DNA of 64,000 bases from Corylus avellana (GCF_901000735.1 NC_081551.1:14816906-14880905); one strand, 5' to 3'; counted from the first letter of the stretch, positions 10,969 to 22,771 are shown. Notes: generated by a model from the sequence alone, not told the origin. Translations and numbers: made by a program.

Positions 10969-11613
10969 CTCACCAATGAAGAACAACGTTACTTTTATGT
11001 AAGTTTTTATTATTCTGATTTTATTGAGCTTAATTTCAATTTCAATTTTTTTTTTTTTTTTTTTTTCAATGTGTGGAATAATTCTTGGATATCTTGTTGT
11101 GATTCAAGAATACACTTGATGATTTTACGATAGCTTCACATAATTGATTGGTTGGTTTTATTTGCTTAAAAATTGGATATCCCTTATGATTTGTTCTTCG
11201 AATACATCTGGTGTTTCAATTAAATTTAGATTCCTTTTGTAATTTGTGTAATGAATGAATACATGGGATGATTTTGATTAATCTTTTGAAGTATAGTAAA
11301 ACATACATAAGATTTAATATGTGAGAACTTCGGATTAATATTGATGAACATGAAGTATGTTGTTATGATTTGGTGAGTGTGAATTCCCAAACCTTAGTAC
11401 TTTACCTCTTAGTTTATTTTAATTAGTTTATGTTTTGTCTTTTAAATTTAAAAATCAAAATTCAAAACCCTTTTGGAACTAGGTTAGGATTTAATTAGTT
11501 TAGATTTAAATTGCTCTTTAAAAAATACAATTCTTTGTGGGATCGACCTTGCACTTGCAATCCATTAAACTGCAAACGATTTGTGCACTTGCGAGTATAC
11601 TAAAATTTGCATA
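10969..11613 (+). repeat. 5' LTR of element B, right portion only
   Basis: It matches 15887-16525 throughout, beginning CTCACCAATGAAGAACAAC, with scattered substitutions and a longer poly-T run (11047-11066). The sequence left of CTCAC belongs to element A. Confidence 0.85.
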
Positions 11614-11622
11614 AAAAGTTTT

Positions 11623-11640
11623 TGGTGCCGTTGCCTGGAA
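11623..11640 (+). promoter_or_regulatory. Primer-binding site of element B
   Basis: TGGTGCCGTTGCCTGGAA, a slightly diverged form of the plant gypsy TGGCGCCGTTGCCGGGGA site, about 10 bases after the LTR end. Confidence 0.75.
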
Positions 11641-12218
11641 AATGTTCAATTTTTTAAACCAATTTATTTCTAAATTAGTTTTATTATTATACTAGTTATA
11701 ATTAGGATTTTATTTTTCTGCAATTTGTTTATTTTTATTCCTGTTATTAATAAAAAAAAAAAAAGAATTTTGTTTTGTTTTGTGTTTTGTTCGGTTTTTT
11801 TGTTTTTTTTTGTTTGTTCTACAGTTCTGCCGCAACCACCTTCCGCACGCCCCTGCTAGTGCGATTGATCGCAGCCCTGCTACGATCAAGCGCACTCATG
11901 GTCCAGACCACAAGCTCAAGCGCACCTGCCTCGTTAACTGCCACGTTTTCATTCGTACATTGACTCGAGTACGATCGAGCGCATTCACAGAAAGGGTAGC
12001 AACTGCAGTAGTTCCGTAGATTTATGCCAAAAATTTATTTTGGTCCTTTTTGTGAGTTTTGCAGTTTTAGTTCTTATTTATTTATTTATTTGTGTTAGTC
12101 ATTTTTTTTTTTGTGTGTTAGTTTATTTTATTTAAAAATATTTTTTAAAAAATGGTTAATGTTTTATGTGGGATATTTGCTTGCTAAAAAGTGAGGGGGA
12201 GCATGAATTTTCATTTTA

Positions 12219-12503
12219 ATGATTTTAATGGCTGTCCTAGTTATAGGACACCAACTCCTACCAACTACCGTAAAAAATATTTACCCACATGAGCCATGTT
12301 CATACTGCTCCAATCCTTATCATCATTATAGTAATTGTCCATCTTGGGGACAAGTTTCTAGTTTTCCATATGAGCAAATGAACACCAGTTTCTCCAGTCC
12401 AGGGATTGATTCAAATTCCAATTATTACAACTCGGACTGGAGCAACCAATCTAATTTCTTATGGTTAGCTCAGGCTACAGGAAATTGTTCTCCCCAATTT
12501 TAG
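12219..12503 (+). pseudogene. Gag-like fragment with CCHC knuckle (element B)
   Basis: The frame contains CSYCSNPYHHYSNC, a canonical C-x2-C-x4-H-x4-C knuckle, then NTSFSSPGIDSNSNYYNSDW, close to the same region of element A. It ends at a TAG within a Gln-rich tail, after which reading continues in another frame. The start codon is uncertain and the upstream capsid region is missing. It would be a nucleocapsid-like RNA-binding peptide, if made at all. Confidence 0.55.
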
Positions 12504-12557
12504 GAATTGCACAATCCAGACTATCCGCAATTTGATCACCAAGCCCAAACTTATCAG

Positions 12558-12850
12558 TCTACCACTCAAGTGCCACAACCTACACCACAGACATCACTGG
12601 AAGACATGTTGAAAGCATTCATGCAATCACCTGACAAGAACATATAAGAACTGCAAGCGAGAACTGAAAGAATCAATGCAAGAGATCAAATATACCACCA
12701 CTCAAGTGCCACACCCTGAACAACAGTCATCATTGGAAGACATGGTCAAAGCGTTTATACAGTCAAATAACCAGATAATGCAAGAACTGCAACAATCCAG
12801 GCGAGAACTGAAAGAATCCATGCAAGAGATCAAATATGCCAACACTCAAG
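12558..12850 (+). repeat. Imperfect tandem duplication of about 145 bp inside the B coding region
   Basis: Two successive units share CAAGTGCCACA, ATCA.TGGAAGACATG.T.AAAGC, GAACTGAAAGAATC.ATGCAA and GAGATCAAATAT in the same order. It lengthens a Gln/Glu-rich segment of the ORF. A frame change occurs within the first unit. Confidence 0.7.
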
Positions 12851-13971
12851 CTACATCAGGGTTGGAAGAATGGATTGGCTAGAGTGAGAATGAATATCCA
12901 GCTGAACATCAACTTGACCCAATGACTCAATATTGGGACAATGAGAGCATAGAGGATAACAATAAGGAAGAAGAGCTTCAGAGTTAGTTGATGACTGAAA
13001 AGCACTACATGATTGATGAGGATGAGTCCGAAAATTCTTATCATAAGCATGTCCAAGCCACCACCAACTTTGAGAGAGAGGAAAGTGCTACAATAAATTA
13101 TCTTCCTAAAGATGAGGTATTTCAATTTTGTGCAATTGCTCACATTGATGATTTAGAAAAGAGAATACACCAACTCAATATAGTTAGAGCTGCCTATGTC
13201 AGAGTTATGAATAAATGCGAACCATGTTTGTTTTGGGAATATTGTTAGAATCCTTCTCACCACCAAAGCGAATGTTCATTCATTTTAAACTACATAGTTG
13301 ATGAGGATGAAATTGTGGATAACGAAGAGGAGCAAGTTGAGCATGCCCAAGTCAACACCACACTTGAGAATGAGGAAATTGTGGATAACATTGAGGAGGA
13401 AGACAAAGAAGAAGAAGTTGAGCACCTTGAGCAAAGTGAGCACCATGAGAACAGTGAGCCACCAGCAGATCCTAATCTGCCCAGTGACATGGAAGTGAGT
13501 ACTGAAGCTCATGCCTGCATCACTGTCCCTCTTGAGACATATCAAGAGCCCAAAGCTTCATTGCCTGAATGTCTCAAAGAGCCATCTTATGTCAAGATAC
13601 TCAAGGACTTGTGCATACATGCATACAAATCTAGAAACCACTTTCCTAAGAAGATCCTTCGAAGCAAGCAATTCTACATAAGATGGCGAAATATCCTTCC
13701 AGAGGGGTATGAAGTTTTGAAGAAGAAGGGGTGGAAGGGATTGGTTGGACATCCACATGATAGGGGGAAGCGTTATAAAGTTTTCTCCTCCAGTTTATTT
13801 TCTGCGCTTCACTCCACAAATTCTTTCTTGTCTTTTTCATTACATTTTGTTTTTTGTTTTTTGTTTTTTTTATTTATCTTTTTGTTTCTTACAGAAATTA
13901 ATCTTGTGATGTTTGTTTCTATGAAGAAAAAAAATATTGTTAGTTTTGATGACAGTTGTTTTGGTGTTTGA
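12676..13971 (+). pseudogene. Broken acidic second ORF of element B
   Basis: One frame runs from 12676 to the TGA near 13969 but is stopped by TAG at 12880, about 12985 and 13246. The middle is very acidic (DNIEEEDKEEEVEHLEQ). The C-terminal third contains KEPSYVKILKDLCIHAYKSR and KKKGWKGLVGHPHDRGK; the latter recurs in element H as KKKGWKSLLGLLKDRGK. I do not recognise a domain. Its place, between the gag-like ORF and the noncoding 3' block, is the same as in A and H, so it is a family protein of these pol-less elements. The last ~45 residues after 13790 run into low-complexity T-rich sequence and are probably not native. Confidence 0.5.
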
Positions 13972-13979
13972 GTTTGGAG

Positions 13980-15210
13980 GATGCCCTACCCCTTTTTTAC
14001 TCTTTAATGTTTCCTTACTTCCGGTAATGTATTTCTATACTACACATTGAGGGAAATGTGTAATTCAAGTTTGGGGGTATGGAAAAATACTTTGTCTGTT
14101 TATTTTTGTTCTTATTTGTTTATTTTTATTTGTCTTTTTGCGTTAAAATTTATTTTTGCTATGTTGTTGTCAAGTTGAGTTAAACTGTGACTGTGATTTG
14201 TATTTCATTAGCTTGCTTAAAGGGTTGAATACATAATTATGTCATTAGGAGTCTGAGTCCTTTGACTTATTTTTAGGTAAAAGAGATTTCACTTATTTTG
14301 AGATAAATTTTTATGAGTACATTAGCATGTTTTTTGTGAGGTATGTTGTTTGAGCTTAAGCTTGTTCTCTTTGAGATTTGTTGGATGACCTATTGATGAA
14401 TAACCATTGGCTTGCAAGATATAAAAAAAAATTAAAAAAAAAAAGAAGGAAAAAGAAAAGAAAGATCATGTTGAGTTTTCCGCTGAATAACCGGACCTCT
14501 TGCCTCATTAAGCATTGAGTGTTCGCGTCAAAATGTGTGAAGTTCAGTTTTGATTTAAGATATGGCTAGTCTGGTTTCATAGCCTTTTTGACTTAAGTTA
14601 ATAAGCCCTTAAGGATGTTGTACATCTAGTACCCTAAATCCACTTGGCTTGGGAGTCATTGGCTTAACACTTGTTATATGAGTCAATTATAAGGCTTAAG
14701 GGAGTTAGACATTGCATAGCCTATAATAAATAAATAAATAAATGCATATCTTGCCTTGATTGTTTCATATGTTAGGGATTCTTACAAATTTTTTGGAACT
14801 TGTTTTGAGTTTAAATTGAAAGTTTCATGATTGTATGCTAATTACACTTTGTACTTTTCAGAACATATGAGGTCTCAATTGTCTATTTATGAGTGATTTG
14901 ATTTTAGATTCCCTTTTGATTGTGATCAAGGCGTTTGTCTTTTTAAGTTTGCTCATGAATAAGAACCATGGTTTATGTGAAACTTCTTTCTTGTTAACAA
15001 CATAGTGCTGCAATGTTTGTGGGTATCATTCCTGTTAAGCCCTCACAAGACTTCACTCGTCCACTAGGGATGCCTGGGGGTTTAAAAGGCTTGTTGCATA
15101 TGCTAAATGCAATCGTTTCTCCCACAAAAGAGGATTTATGTTTCTTGCTTTCATTTTATTTTTCGTTTTGTTTTGCTAAGGGACTAGCAAAATGTAAGTT
15201 TGGGGGTGTT
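13980..15210 (+). other. Noncoding 3' region of element B
   Basis: It shares ordered blocks with C, A and H, including CCGGACCTCTTGCCTCATTA (about 14492), the GAGTCATTGGCTTAACAC region and GGTTTAAAAGGCTTGTTGCA (about 15080), and ends at AGTTTGGGGGTGTT. No credible gene; 15013-15213 is a frame through this block. Confidence 0.65.
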
Positions 15211-16525
15211 TGATAAGTGCCAAATATTGCATATTTGGACCCCCTTCATTTACATTAGTTAATCCTTGAGCTGTGTCGTTATTTAATGTTTTGTGTTAGT
15301 TTTGTGTTTTTAGTGTTTTGTAGGTAGTTGAAGAAAAACTACATCTTTAAAGGAAAAAATGCAAAGTTTGGAAGAAAGCACACTTTGAGAAGCCCTAAAT
15401 GATGTGGTTAAGTTTAACTAAATCCAAGAAAAGGTTAAATTGGATAAAATTTCATATTGGATTCAAATTCAGATTCGGCACATGTCTCAGTATTTTGACC
15501 ATAACTTTCTGCTCAAGTATTTTATTGAGGTGATTCATGCAGCATTGGAAAGCTAGCTCAAAATACTACAGTTCATTATGAGATAGGATTTTCCTAGTTC
15601 GGAGGGTTACTATGCCAAAATCGCCCCGCAATAAAAGGACACAAATCTGGACGAATCCTATTCTGATTTCAGACTTCTATTTTGACTAGGAGACAGACCT
15701 TTGTATTATCTAGGTTTAATAGGGATTTTAGACTTCCCTAAGCCTATAAATAGACCTTTTTGCATTCAAGAAAAGATACACAATTTCATAGAGCAAAATT
15801 CTACAGTTTTTCTCTTTAGATTAGTTTAGGTTTAGATTTTAGTTTTATTTATGTGGAGTTAAATTCCCAACTAAGGTTGAGGATGAAGCCTCACCAATGA
15901 AGAACAACGCTACTTTTATGTAAGTTTTTATAATTCCGATTTTATTGAGCTTAATTTCAATTGTTTTATTTTTTTTTCAATGTGTGGAATAATTCTTGGA
16001 TATCTTGTTGTGATTCAAGGATACACTTGATGATTTAAGATAACTTCACAGAATTGATTGATTGGTTTTATTTGCTTAAAAATTGGATATCCCTTATGAT
16101 TTGTTCTTCGAATACATCTGGTGTTTCTATTAAATTTGGATTACTTCTGTGATTTACGCAATAAAGGGATACATGGGATGATTTTGATTAATCTTTTGAA
16201 GCATAGTAAAATATACATAAGATTTAATTTGTGAGAACTTTAGATTAATATTGATGAACATGAAGTATGTTGTTATGATCTGGTGAGTGTGAATTCCCAA
16301 ACCTTAGTGCCTTTATCTCTTAGTTTATTTTAATTAGTTTATGTTTTGTCTTTTAAATTTCAAAAATGAAAATTCATAACCCTTTTGGAACTAGGTTAGG
16401 ATTTAATTAATTTAGATTTAAATTGCTCTTTCCAAAATACAATTCTCTATGGGATCGACCTCACACTTACAATCCATTAAACTGCAAACGATTCGTGCAC
16501 TTGGTAGTATATTAAAATTTGCACA
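15211..16525 (+). repeat. 3' LTR of element B
   Basis: About 1315 bp, TGATAAGTGC to TTTGCACA. TATA box at 15745-15753 (TATAAATAG). Unlike C, A, E, F and H it has no TGCGATCGATCGCA array in U3, although B has such an array in its leader. The exact end is uncertain by about 2 bp. Confidence 0.8.
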
Positions 16526-17362
16526 ATACCCCTCAAGTACAAGGACCCTGGGTGTCCTACTATTTCTTGCATGATAGGAGTCAGTCGAATTGAGAGGGCA
16601 TTATTGGATCTTGGAGCGAGAATAAATTTGTTGCCTTACTTTGTCTATGTGCAGATAGGGCTAGGAGAGTTGAAGCCCACATCCATGAAGCTGCAATTGG
16701 GTAACAGGTCAGTGAAGGTACTACGGGGAATAATTGAGGATGTTTTGATTAAGGTGGATAAGTTTTATTTCCCCGTGGATTTTATTGTGCTTGACACAGA
16801 GCTGGTTCAGAATATGGGGATTCAAATACCGATAATCTTAGGATGACCATTTCTAGCTATGGCCAACGCCCTAATCAATTGTAGGACGGGGGTGATGAAG
16901 ATTTCCTTCGTAAATATGACAATGGAGCTGAATATTTTTTATATCAGCAAGCAACCACTGGAATATGATGAAATGCAACATGTATGCTTGATAGAGGAGA
17001 TCATGGAGGAAACTATTGAAGAATCAAGCATAGAGGACCCCCTGGAGGCATGCTTTGCTCAGTTTGGAGAGGAATTGGATTTGGATAAGTTGCTTAAGCA
17101 AGCAGATGCTATTTTGGAGGCTGCTCCTCTAGAGAGCAGTGAGAAGGAGGAGACAGCAGTACCTGAGCCCTCCAAGAAGGAACTTAAGCCTCTACCAGAC
17201 AATCTTAAGTATAAGTTCCTAGGTCCAGCAGATTTTTTGCCTGTGATTATAGCTTCGAATTTGGTTGATGCTCAAGAGGAGAAATTATTGGACGTTTTAA
17301 GAGAGCACAAGCTATTGGCTAGACTATTGAGGATATCAAGGGAATCAGTCCCTCGGTGGTGA
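16526..17362 (+). pseudogene. Retropepsin (protease) and linker of element D
   Basis: Reading begins IPLKYKDPGCPTISC and reaches LLDLGARINLLPYFVY, where DLGA replaces the D-T/S-G active-site motif of the aspartic protease; plant gypsy copies commonly have DLGAS. A TGA near 16844 interrupts IIILG-PFLAMANALINC. The following acidic linker (EEIMEETIEESSIEDPLEAC) leads to LKPLPDNLKYKFLG, the usual entry to RT. A frameshift near 17330-17360 separates it from RT. The enzyme would cut the gag-pol polyprotein in particles; this copy cannot make an intact polyprotein. Confidence 0.85.
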
Positions 17363-18274
17363 TACACAAGATACATTTGGAGGAGAATGCTAAGGCATCA
17401 AGGGAGCCACAGGGGAGGCTCAACCCAGTTATGCAAGAGGTTGTGAGGGCTGAAGTGATTAAGTTATTGGATGCAAGGATCATTTATCCAATCTCTGATA
17501 GCAAGTGGGTGAGCCCGATTCATGTCATCCCAAAGCGGGCTGGATTGACGGTAGTGAAGAACAAGGATAACGAGTTGGTCCCAACTTGTGTTCAATCAGG
17601 ATGGAGAGTTTGCATAGACTACTGCAAGCTAAATGCCGCCACAAGGAAGGATCATTTTCCACTTCCATTTATTGATCAGTTGGTGAAGCGCTTGGTTAGG
17701 CATGAGTATTACTGTTTCTTGGATGGTTATTCTGGATATAACCAAGTTCCGGTGGACCCCGAAGATCAGGATAAGACGACATTTACCTATCCTTTTGGGA
17801 CGTTCGCCTACCGTCACATGCCCTTTGGGTTATGCAATGCACCCGCCACTTTTCAACGGTACATGATCAGCATATTCTCTAATATGGTAGAGCGTTTCCT
17901 TGAGATTTTCATGGATGACTTCTCTGTCTTCGGTTCATCATTTGAGGAGTGTCTACACCGCCTTAATGCGGTGCAAGGAGAAGAACATGGTGCTTAATTG
18001 GGAAAAATGCTACTTCATGGTAAAGCAAGGCATTATACTGGAGCACATCATCTCTCATCGTGGGATTGAGGTTGACAAAGTGAAGGTGGATCTGATCTCC
18101 AGCCTTCCACCCCCACGTACGGTGAAAGAGGTTCGTTCGTTTCTGGGCCATATGGGATTTTATAGGCAATTCATCCAGGACTTTAGCAAGATCGCCAAGC
18201 CCTTGAGCAAGTTGTTGGTTAAGGATGCCCATTTGCATTTAATGAGGATTGCAAGAAAGCATTTAGGGATTTGA
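17330..18274 (+). pseudogene. Reverse transcriptase of element D
   Basis: The frame from about 17356 gives EVVRAEVIKLLDARIIYPIS, WRVCIDYCKLNAATRKDHFP, DGYSGYNQVPVDPEDQDKTT, FGTFAYRHMPFGLCNAPATF and the catalytic box IFMDDFSVFG (FMDD in place of YMDD, usual in plant gypsy). A frameshift near 17950-17970 moves the reading to the 17900-18274 frame (thumb region, SFLGHMGFYRQFIQDFSKIA), and another near 18235 leads into RNase H. All core RT motifs are recognisable but no single frame spans them. Confidence 0.92.
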
Positions 18275-18834
18275 AGAAGATTCTGACGTCCACACCCATT
18301 ATTCAGCCACCCAACTGGGGTGTGCCATTTGAGATCATGTGTGACGCATCAGATTATGCAGTCGGAGCTGTTTTGGGGCAGCGTGTTGATAAACTCCCCC
18401 ACGACATCTTCCATGCAAGCAAGACACTTAACGACGCACAACTCAACTACTCCACAACTGAAAATGAGCTGTTTGCGGTCGTTCTTGCTTTGGATAAGTT
18501 TAGATCCTACTTGCTAGGATCTAAAGTCATTATCTACTCGGACCATGCGGCGCTGAAGTATCTTTTTTCCAAAAAAGATGCCAAATCTCGCCTCATCTGG
18601 TGGATCTTGTTATTGCAAGAATTTGACATAGAGATTCGGGATAAGAAGGGTTCCGAAAATGTGCTAGTTGATCATCTGTCTAGGTTGACTGTGGATTTCA
18701 AGGAAGATGCCACCCTCATCTCTGAGACCTTCCCTGATGAGCAATTGATGCACATTGCTCATACTACTGCATCGTGGTTTGCTGATATAGTAAACTACCT
18801 TGTCACCAACCAAATGCCTTTGCATTGGGGGTGA
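18235..18834 (+). pseudogene. RNase H of element D
   Basis: The 18271-18834 frame contains [15 protein letters not shown] (first catalytic Asp), [20 protein letters not shown] (Glu) and [13 protein letters not shown] (second Asp) and ends in VDHLSRL. These are the standard RT-linked RNase H signatures. It ends at a TGA after NQMPLHWG, where intact copies read on into integrase. Confidence 0.9.
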
Positions 18835-19260
18835 CAGGATAAGCCCAAGTTTATGGCCACAGTGAAACATTTTTTTTGGGACGATCCTTACTTATTCAAG
18901 TATTGTCCAGATCAGATCATTAGGAGGTGTATACCTGAGCATGACCAATCCGATGTCATCTCCTTTTGTCATGATCATGCTTGTAGAGGCCACTTTAGTG
19001 CTAAGAAGACCACTGCAAAGATTTTGCAGTGTGGATTCTACTGGCCTACCTTGTTTCATGACTGACACACTTTACTACACCTCATGTGAGCGTTGCCAGA
19101 AGCTAGGGAGCATTTCTAGAAGAAATATGATGCCCCTCAACCCCATTCTGATTATTGAGATTTTTTATGTTTAGGGCATTGATTTCATGGGACCTTTTCC
19201 GAACTCCTTTGGCTATCTGTAAATTCTTGCTGCTGTGGACTATGTGTCCAAATGGGTGGA
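18835..19260 (+). pseudogene. Integrase N-terminal part of element D
   Basis: The zinc-binding part is visible as SFCHDHACRGHFSAKKTTAK and, after a frameshift near 19062, YYTSCERCQKLGSISRRN (HHCC). The core begins GIDFMGPFPNSFGYL with the first catalytic Asp and reaches DYVSKWVD, where LTR E interrupts it. Stops at 19173 and 19218 also break it. Confidence 0.85.
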
Positions 19261-19595
19261 TGTTAAATGCCAAAATATTCATATTTTAGCCCTTAAACTT
19301 ATATGTGTTAATTTCTTAGTGTTGTTAGTTTATGCCATTCTATTCATTTTCTGTATTTTCTGTGTATTTGTATGCCTCTGGAAGAAAATGAGAAAAATCT
19401 GGAAGTATTGAGCTTAAAGAGTAAATTTGGGAAAAACTGAAGGCTCTGGTAGTGCGATCGATCGCAGGAGACCTGCGATTGAGGACACACGGGCTGCGAT
19501 CAAGTGCACCCGTGCACTGGAGAACAATGAGCTGCGGCCAGAATGCCCTTTCCTTCCATATTAGGGTTTTCCAAGTCCCAGTTGTAATAGGACTA
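19261..19595 (+). repeat. LTR fragment E (5' end of an LTR)
   Basis: It starts TGTTAAATGC immediately after the D integrase and parallels the start of the C LTR up to GTTGTAATAGGACTA, then breaks off before the TATA box. CpG palindromes at 19452-19520 are at the same offset from the LTR start (about 190-260 bp) as in C and A. Either a truncated insertion or a deletion junction with F. Confidence 0.7.
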
Positions 19596-20371
19596 ACTTT
19601 CCCTTCTCTCTTTCACCCAAGTGACTTGCGATTTGTCCCATCTAACTCTCTAGCTTGGCAATCGCTTGGTGTTGACCATTGTCGCACTCCTCGCATCACT
19701 AATGGATTGGCCAGTCATCTTTATGAAGTCCCTTAGAGTTTCCTCCAACGACTGCGAGACCAACGCTGGTGCTTGAGTGGGAGCTTGGTAAGCAGGTGAT
19801 GGTGCTGGCTAGGTCGAGCGACCATGAGTTGGAGCCGGTGGAAATCCGAGAGGGTATTGATTGTGAGCGTGATGAGGGGCTCCTCCCTGATCATCGATTA
19901 GTTCTACTTCCATGAAAAATTAGGGTGGTTCTGCCACCCTGGATTGTATGTCTCGAAGTATGGTCCATTTGACTGCTTCCAATAGTCGTTGAAAGCGTTC
20001 ACTTGTTCCAAAGGATACTCGGCAAAAGCCGGCATAGATGGACAATTCGGTGCTAAGTGCATAGGACTACCATAGATGGAACAATTATCAACATTGAAAG
20101 TGTTTGTAGCATTGATGGACTGGCCCACAGTGAGAGATTCAACCTTCTTGGTGAGGGCATCTATCTTTATCCTTAAATCAGTGTCCTCCTTAACCTCATA
20201 GGTGCCTCCTTTGTTGGGGATACAAGCAAATTTATCTTGACAACTCGAAAAATCCCATTGGTGTGAGTTGTCAAACAACTTGTCCAATGCCTTATGCGCT
20301 TCATCCCCTGTCAAACTTAAGAATGCACCCCCATTCATTGACTCGATCATATTATGGTTGGATTGGGTCAA
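19596..20371 (-). pseudogene. Gag C-terminal half of element F
   Basis: Minus strand from 20371: IESMNGGAFLSLTGDEAHKA, coiled stretch TDLRIKIDALTKKVESLTVG, then the nucleocapsid knuckle region NCSIYGSPMHLAPNCPS. In canonical gag this is C-x2-C-x4-H-x4-C; here the second Cys is Tyr (TAT, one G-to-A from TGT), so zinc binding is probably lost. After a TAA at about 19919 the same protein continues in readable form towards 19600 (TQAPALVSQSLEETLRDF). Confidence 0.8.
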
Positions 20372-21105
20372 TCCTTGGTAGAAGAACTGAACGAGTCACC
20401 ACTTCTCATATCCATGTGGAGGGCATCTTATCAACAATTCCTTGAATCTCTCCCAACTTTCTGAAAACTTCTCATCCTCCTTCTAAGTGAAAGAGCTAAT
20501 ATCCTTTCTACATTCATTTACCTTTGACATGGGGAAGAACGTGTTATAGAACTTATCAACAAGCTTTCCCAAGATGTAATGGACCCGGGCGTGTTGGAAT
20601 CCAACCATGCCTTGGCTTTATCGTGCAGAGAGAAAGGAAATACTCTAAGGTGGATAGACTCTTTAGAAAAATTTTGAAATTTAAAAGTGGCGCACATGTC
20701 CTTGAATTTCTTTACATGACAGTAAGGATTTTCAAGTTCTAGGCCATAGAATGATGGTAGGAGTTGGATGACGTGTGGCTTCAGATCAAAATGGGTGGCA
20801 TTGGTTGGTGGTAACACTATACATGAATGGGAATTAGTCACAACGGGTGCGAACAAATCTCTAAGGGATGTAGTGAAATCCACATTACAAGCTCTAGCTT
20901 GCTCAAAATTCTCAGCTCTTGCATCCTCATTCTCACCCCTAGGTTGTTCCACATTGTGGGCTATCTTATCTCCCATCTCAACCATCTCTCTTTCAACAGG
21001 TGCTCTCCGTTTTCTCCTAAGAGTTCTTTTTAAGTCGGGATCTAAGGGTGTCAAATCTAAATTCAGGGATCTTCGACCAAGCATACACCAATCACAAGTG
21101 CTCAA
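20372..21105 (-). pseudogene. Gag N-terminal half of element F
   Basis: Minus-strand frame 21105-20518 contains HFDLKPHVIQLLPSFYGLE, ENPYCHVKKFKDMCATFKFQ, LRVFPFSLHDKAKAWLDS and SITSWESLL, the conserved capsid core of plant gypsy gag (Retrotrans_gag family). A frameshift near 20520 separates it from the C-terminal half. The N-terminal 70 residues are charged and variable, as usual. Confidence 0.9.
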
Positions 21106-21602
21106 ACAAACTAACTAAACAACAATGAAATATTTGCAACAAGAAAGATGAAAATATAGAAAAGAAAAGAAAAAAAAAAACAATATAAATAACAAAAAAA
21201 AAAAACTAGACTTAGCTGCTTCTGGTCTGCTGTTGCTACTTGCTGCAAATGCGCTCGAGCACAGATGTGCGTTAGCTGTGCGCTCGTGCACACTTGCAGA
21301 GTGGATCGAGCGCAGGCACGCGGGCTGCTTGTTGCAAGAGGCTCGAGTGCGCTCGATCGCAAGTGAGGTGCGATCGAGCGTACTGACAAGGACTAGTTCT
21401 CGCCAAAAACTGTAACAGAAACACCAAAAACACCCAACTTTCTCTCTCTCTCTCTCCCTCTCGATCTCTCTTTTTAATGTTAGATAAAACAAAACGATAA
21501 AAACAAAAATTACAAAAAGAAAATGAAACAAAAATCTACCTAAAGTAGTAGAAAAACAAAATCAATTTAAACAAAAAATCAATTTTCACAAAAACAAACA
21601 AC
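21106..21602 (-). other. Leader of element F with CpG palindromes
   Basis: Between primer-binding site and gag, the minus strand carries GCGCTCGATCGCA- and TGCGATCGAGCG-type words at about 21245-21385, plus a CT/GA-rich stretch (21440-21470). Same relative place as in A (9430-9515) and B (11855-11985). Frames here are low-complexity, not genes. Confidence 0.6.
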
Positions 21603-21620
21603 TCCCCGGCAACGACGCCA
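21603..21620 (-). promoter_or_regulatory. Primer-binding site of element F
   Basis: Minus strand TGGCGTCGTTGCCGGGGA, plant gypsy (Athila/Tat) type, eight bases inside the LTR. Confidence 0.8.
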
Positions 21621-21628
21621 AAATTTGG

Positions 21629-22771
21629 TGTGCAAATTTAATTGTACTCACAAGCGCACGAATCATGTGTAGTGTAGATTGTGCAAGTGGGAGGTCGAAC
21701 CACAAGGAGTTGTGTTGCAAAAATTAATTTCTATTTAAACAAACTTTATTTTAACCTAGTTCCACCATTTCAAATTATGACATGAAAACTTAAAATAAAC
21801 TAATTAAAATAATTAAAACGATTAATAGAAAAACACTAAAATTTTCCGAATCCACCTTGCCAAATCAAACAACACATTCTTACATTTTATGCATACAACC
21901 GACAACAATAAGCTTTATACATCGTTCAAAATTCGTAAACATGCATATAAAATCATTTGATGAATCCAACCGTTAAATAAATCACAACGAATATCCAATT
22001 AGGATCAAATCATACTCTGTATCCATTTGATATACGAATCACAATAGATATAAGTCTCAATCAAATCATTCGATGTATCAACAAATATAAAACTTGCATG
22101 AATGAAAGACAAAACATTCAAGCAAATGAAATTAATCATGCAATTGAATTGAATTTGAACAACAATTGGATCATACATCGGGCTGTATACATAAACGACA
22201 AGAACATGATTGTTTATCAATGACGAGGCTTCATCTTTAACCTTAGTTGAAGGTTTTAGCCTCTCATGATCACAAAACTCATAGTTATATGAATTGAAAT
22301 CATAAAAATGCTAAACCTTACAAAGAAAAACCAAGGAAGGGCTCAAGAACGACAACATGTCGACTTTTTGCTCTAAACGACGCCTCCCGATGTGTTTTAC
22401 AGAAGAAAATGTGATATTTAAACTAAAACTTTAGGGCTTCAGTGTTGCCAGGTTAGCTCGGGTGCACGCACCTAGAGTACGATCTAGAGCACTCGGGTCT
22501 TCGGGGCTTTTGCGGCGCAGCACTTAAGCGCTGCGTGTAGGGCTAACGTGGACGTGCGCTCGATCACAGTCCTCCTGCGATCGATCGTACTTCCAGAAAC
22601 GCATTTCTTCAATTTCTTTGCAATTTCAATACCAAAGATGACGATTTTCTCTCAATGAGCTTCAAAACACTAAAACACTAAAACTACCCAAAACATCATA
22701 AAATAAGAAAGTTAAGGGCTTAACAAATACCAGTTAAGGGGGTCCAAATGTCCAATATTTGGCACTCATCA
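21629..22771 (-). repeat. 5' LTR of element F
   Basis: About 1143 bp; minus strand from TGATGAGTGCC (22771) to AATTTGCACA (21629). U3 contains CpG palindromes at about 22500-22592, including TGCGATCGATCGTAC. No obvious TATA box at the position seen in other LTRs. Confidence 0.8.

Larger units (their letters stand above)
10969..16525 (+). mobile_element. Element B: pol-less LTR retrotransposon
   Basis: 5' LTR remainder (10969-11613), primer-binding site (11623-11640), leader with CpG palindromes (11855-11985), knuckle-bearing gag fragment (12219-12503), internal tandem duplication and broken second ORF (12560-13971), noncoding 3' block, purine-rich tract and full 3' LTR (15211-16525). The left part of the 5' LTR is displaced by element A. 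The 3' end is followed directly by coding sequence of a gypsy protease (element D), so B interrupted D. ATACC after 16525 is the candidate target duplication. Confidence 0.8.
16526..19260 (+). mobile_element. Element D: decayed Ty3/gypsy pol
   Basis: Protease, reverse transcriptase, RNase H and the N-terminal part of integrase appear in order on the plus strand, with several frameshifts and stops. The left part (gag and start of protease) should lie upstream of the window beyond nested elements B, A and C. The right side ends abruptly in the integrase core where LTR fragment E begins at 19261. The order PR-RT-RH-INT defines Ty3/gypsy, and the motifs resemble plant Athila/Tat-type elements. 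Confidence 0.9.
19596..22771 (-). mobile_element. Element F: Ty3/gypsy fragment, 5' LTR and gag (minus strand)
   Basis: On the minus strand: LTR (22771-21629), primer-binding site (21620-21603), leader with CpG palindromes (about 21400-21240), gag in two pieces (21105-20518 and 20371 to about 19600). It is cut off at LTR fragment E. Pol and the 3' LTR are not present. Confidence 0.85.
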
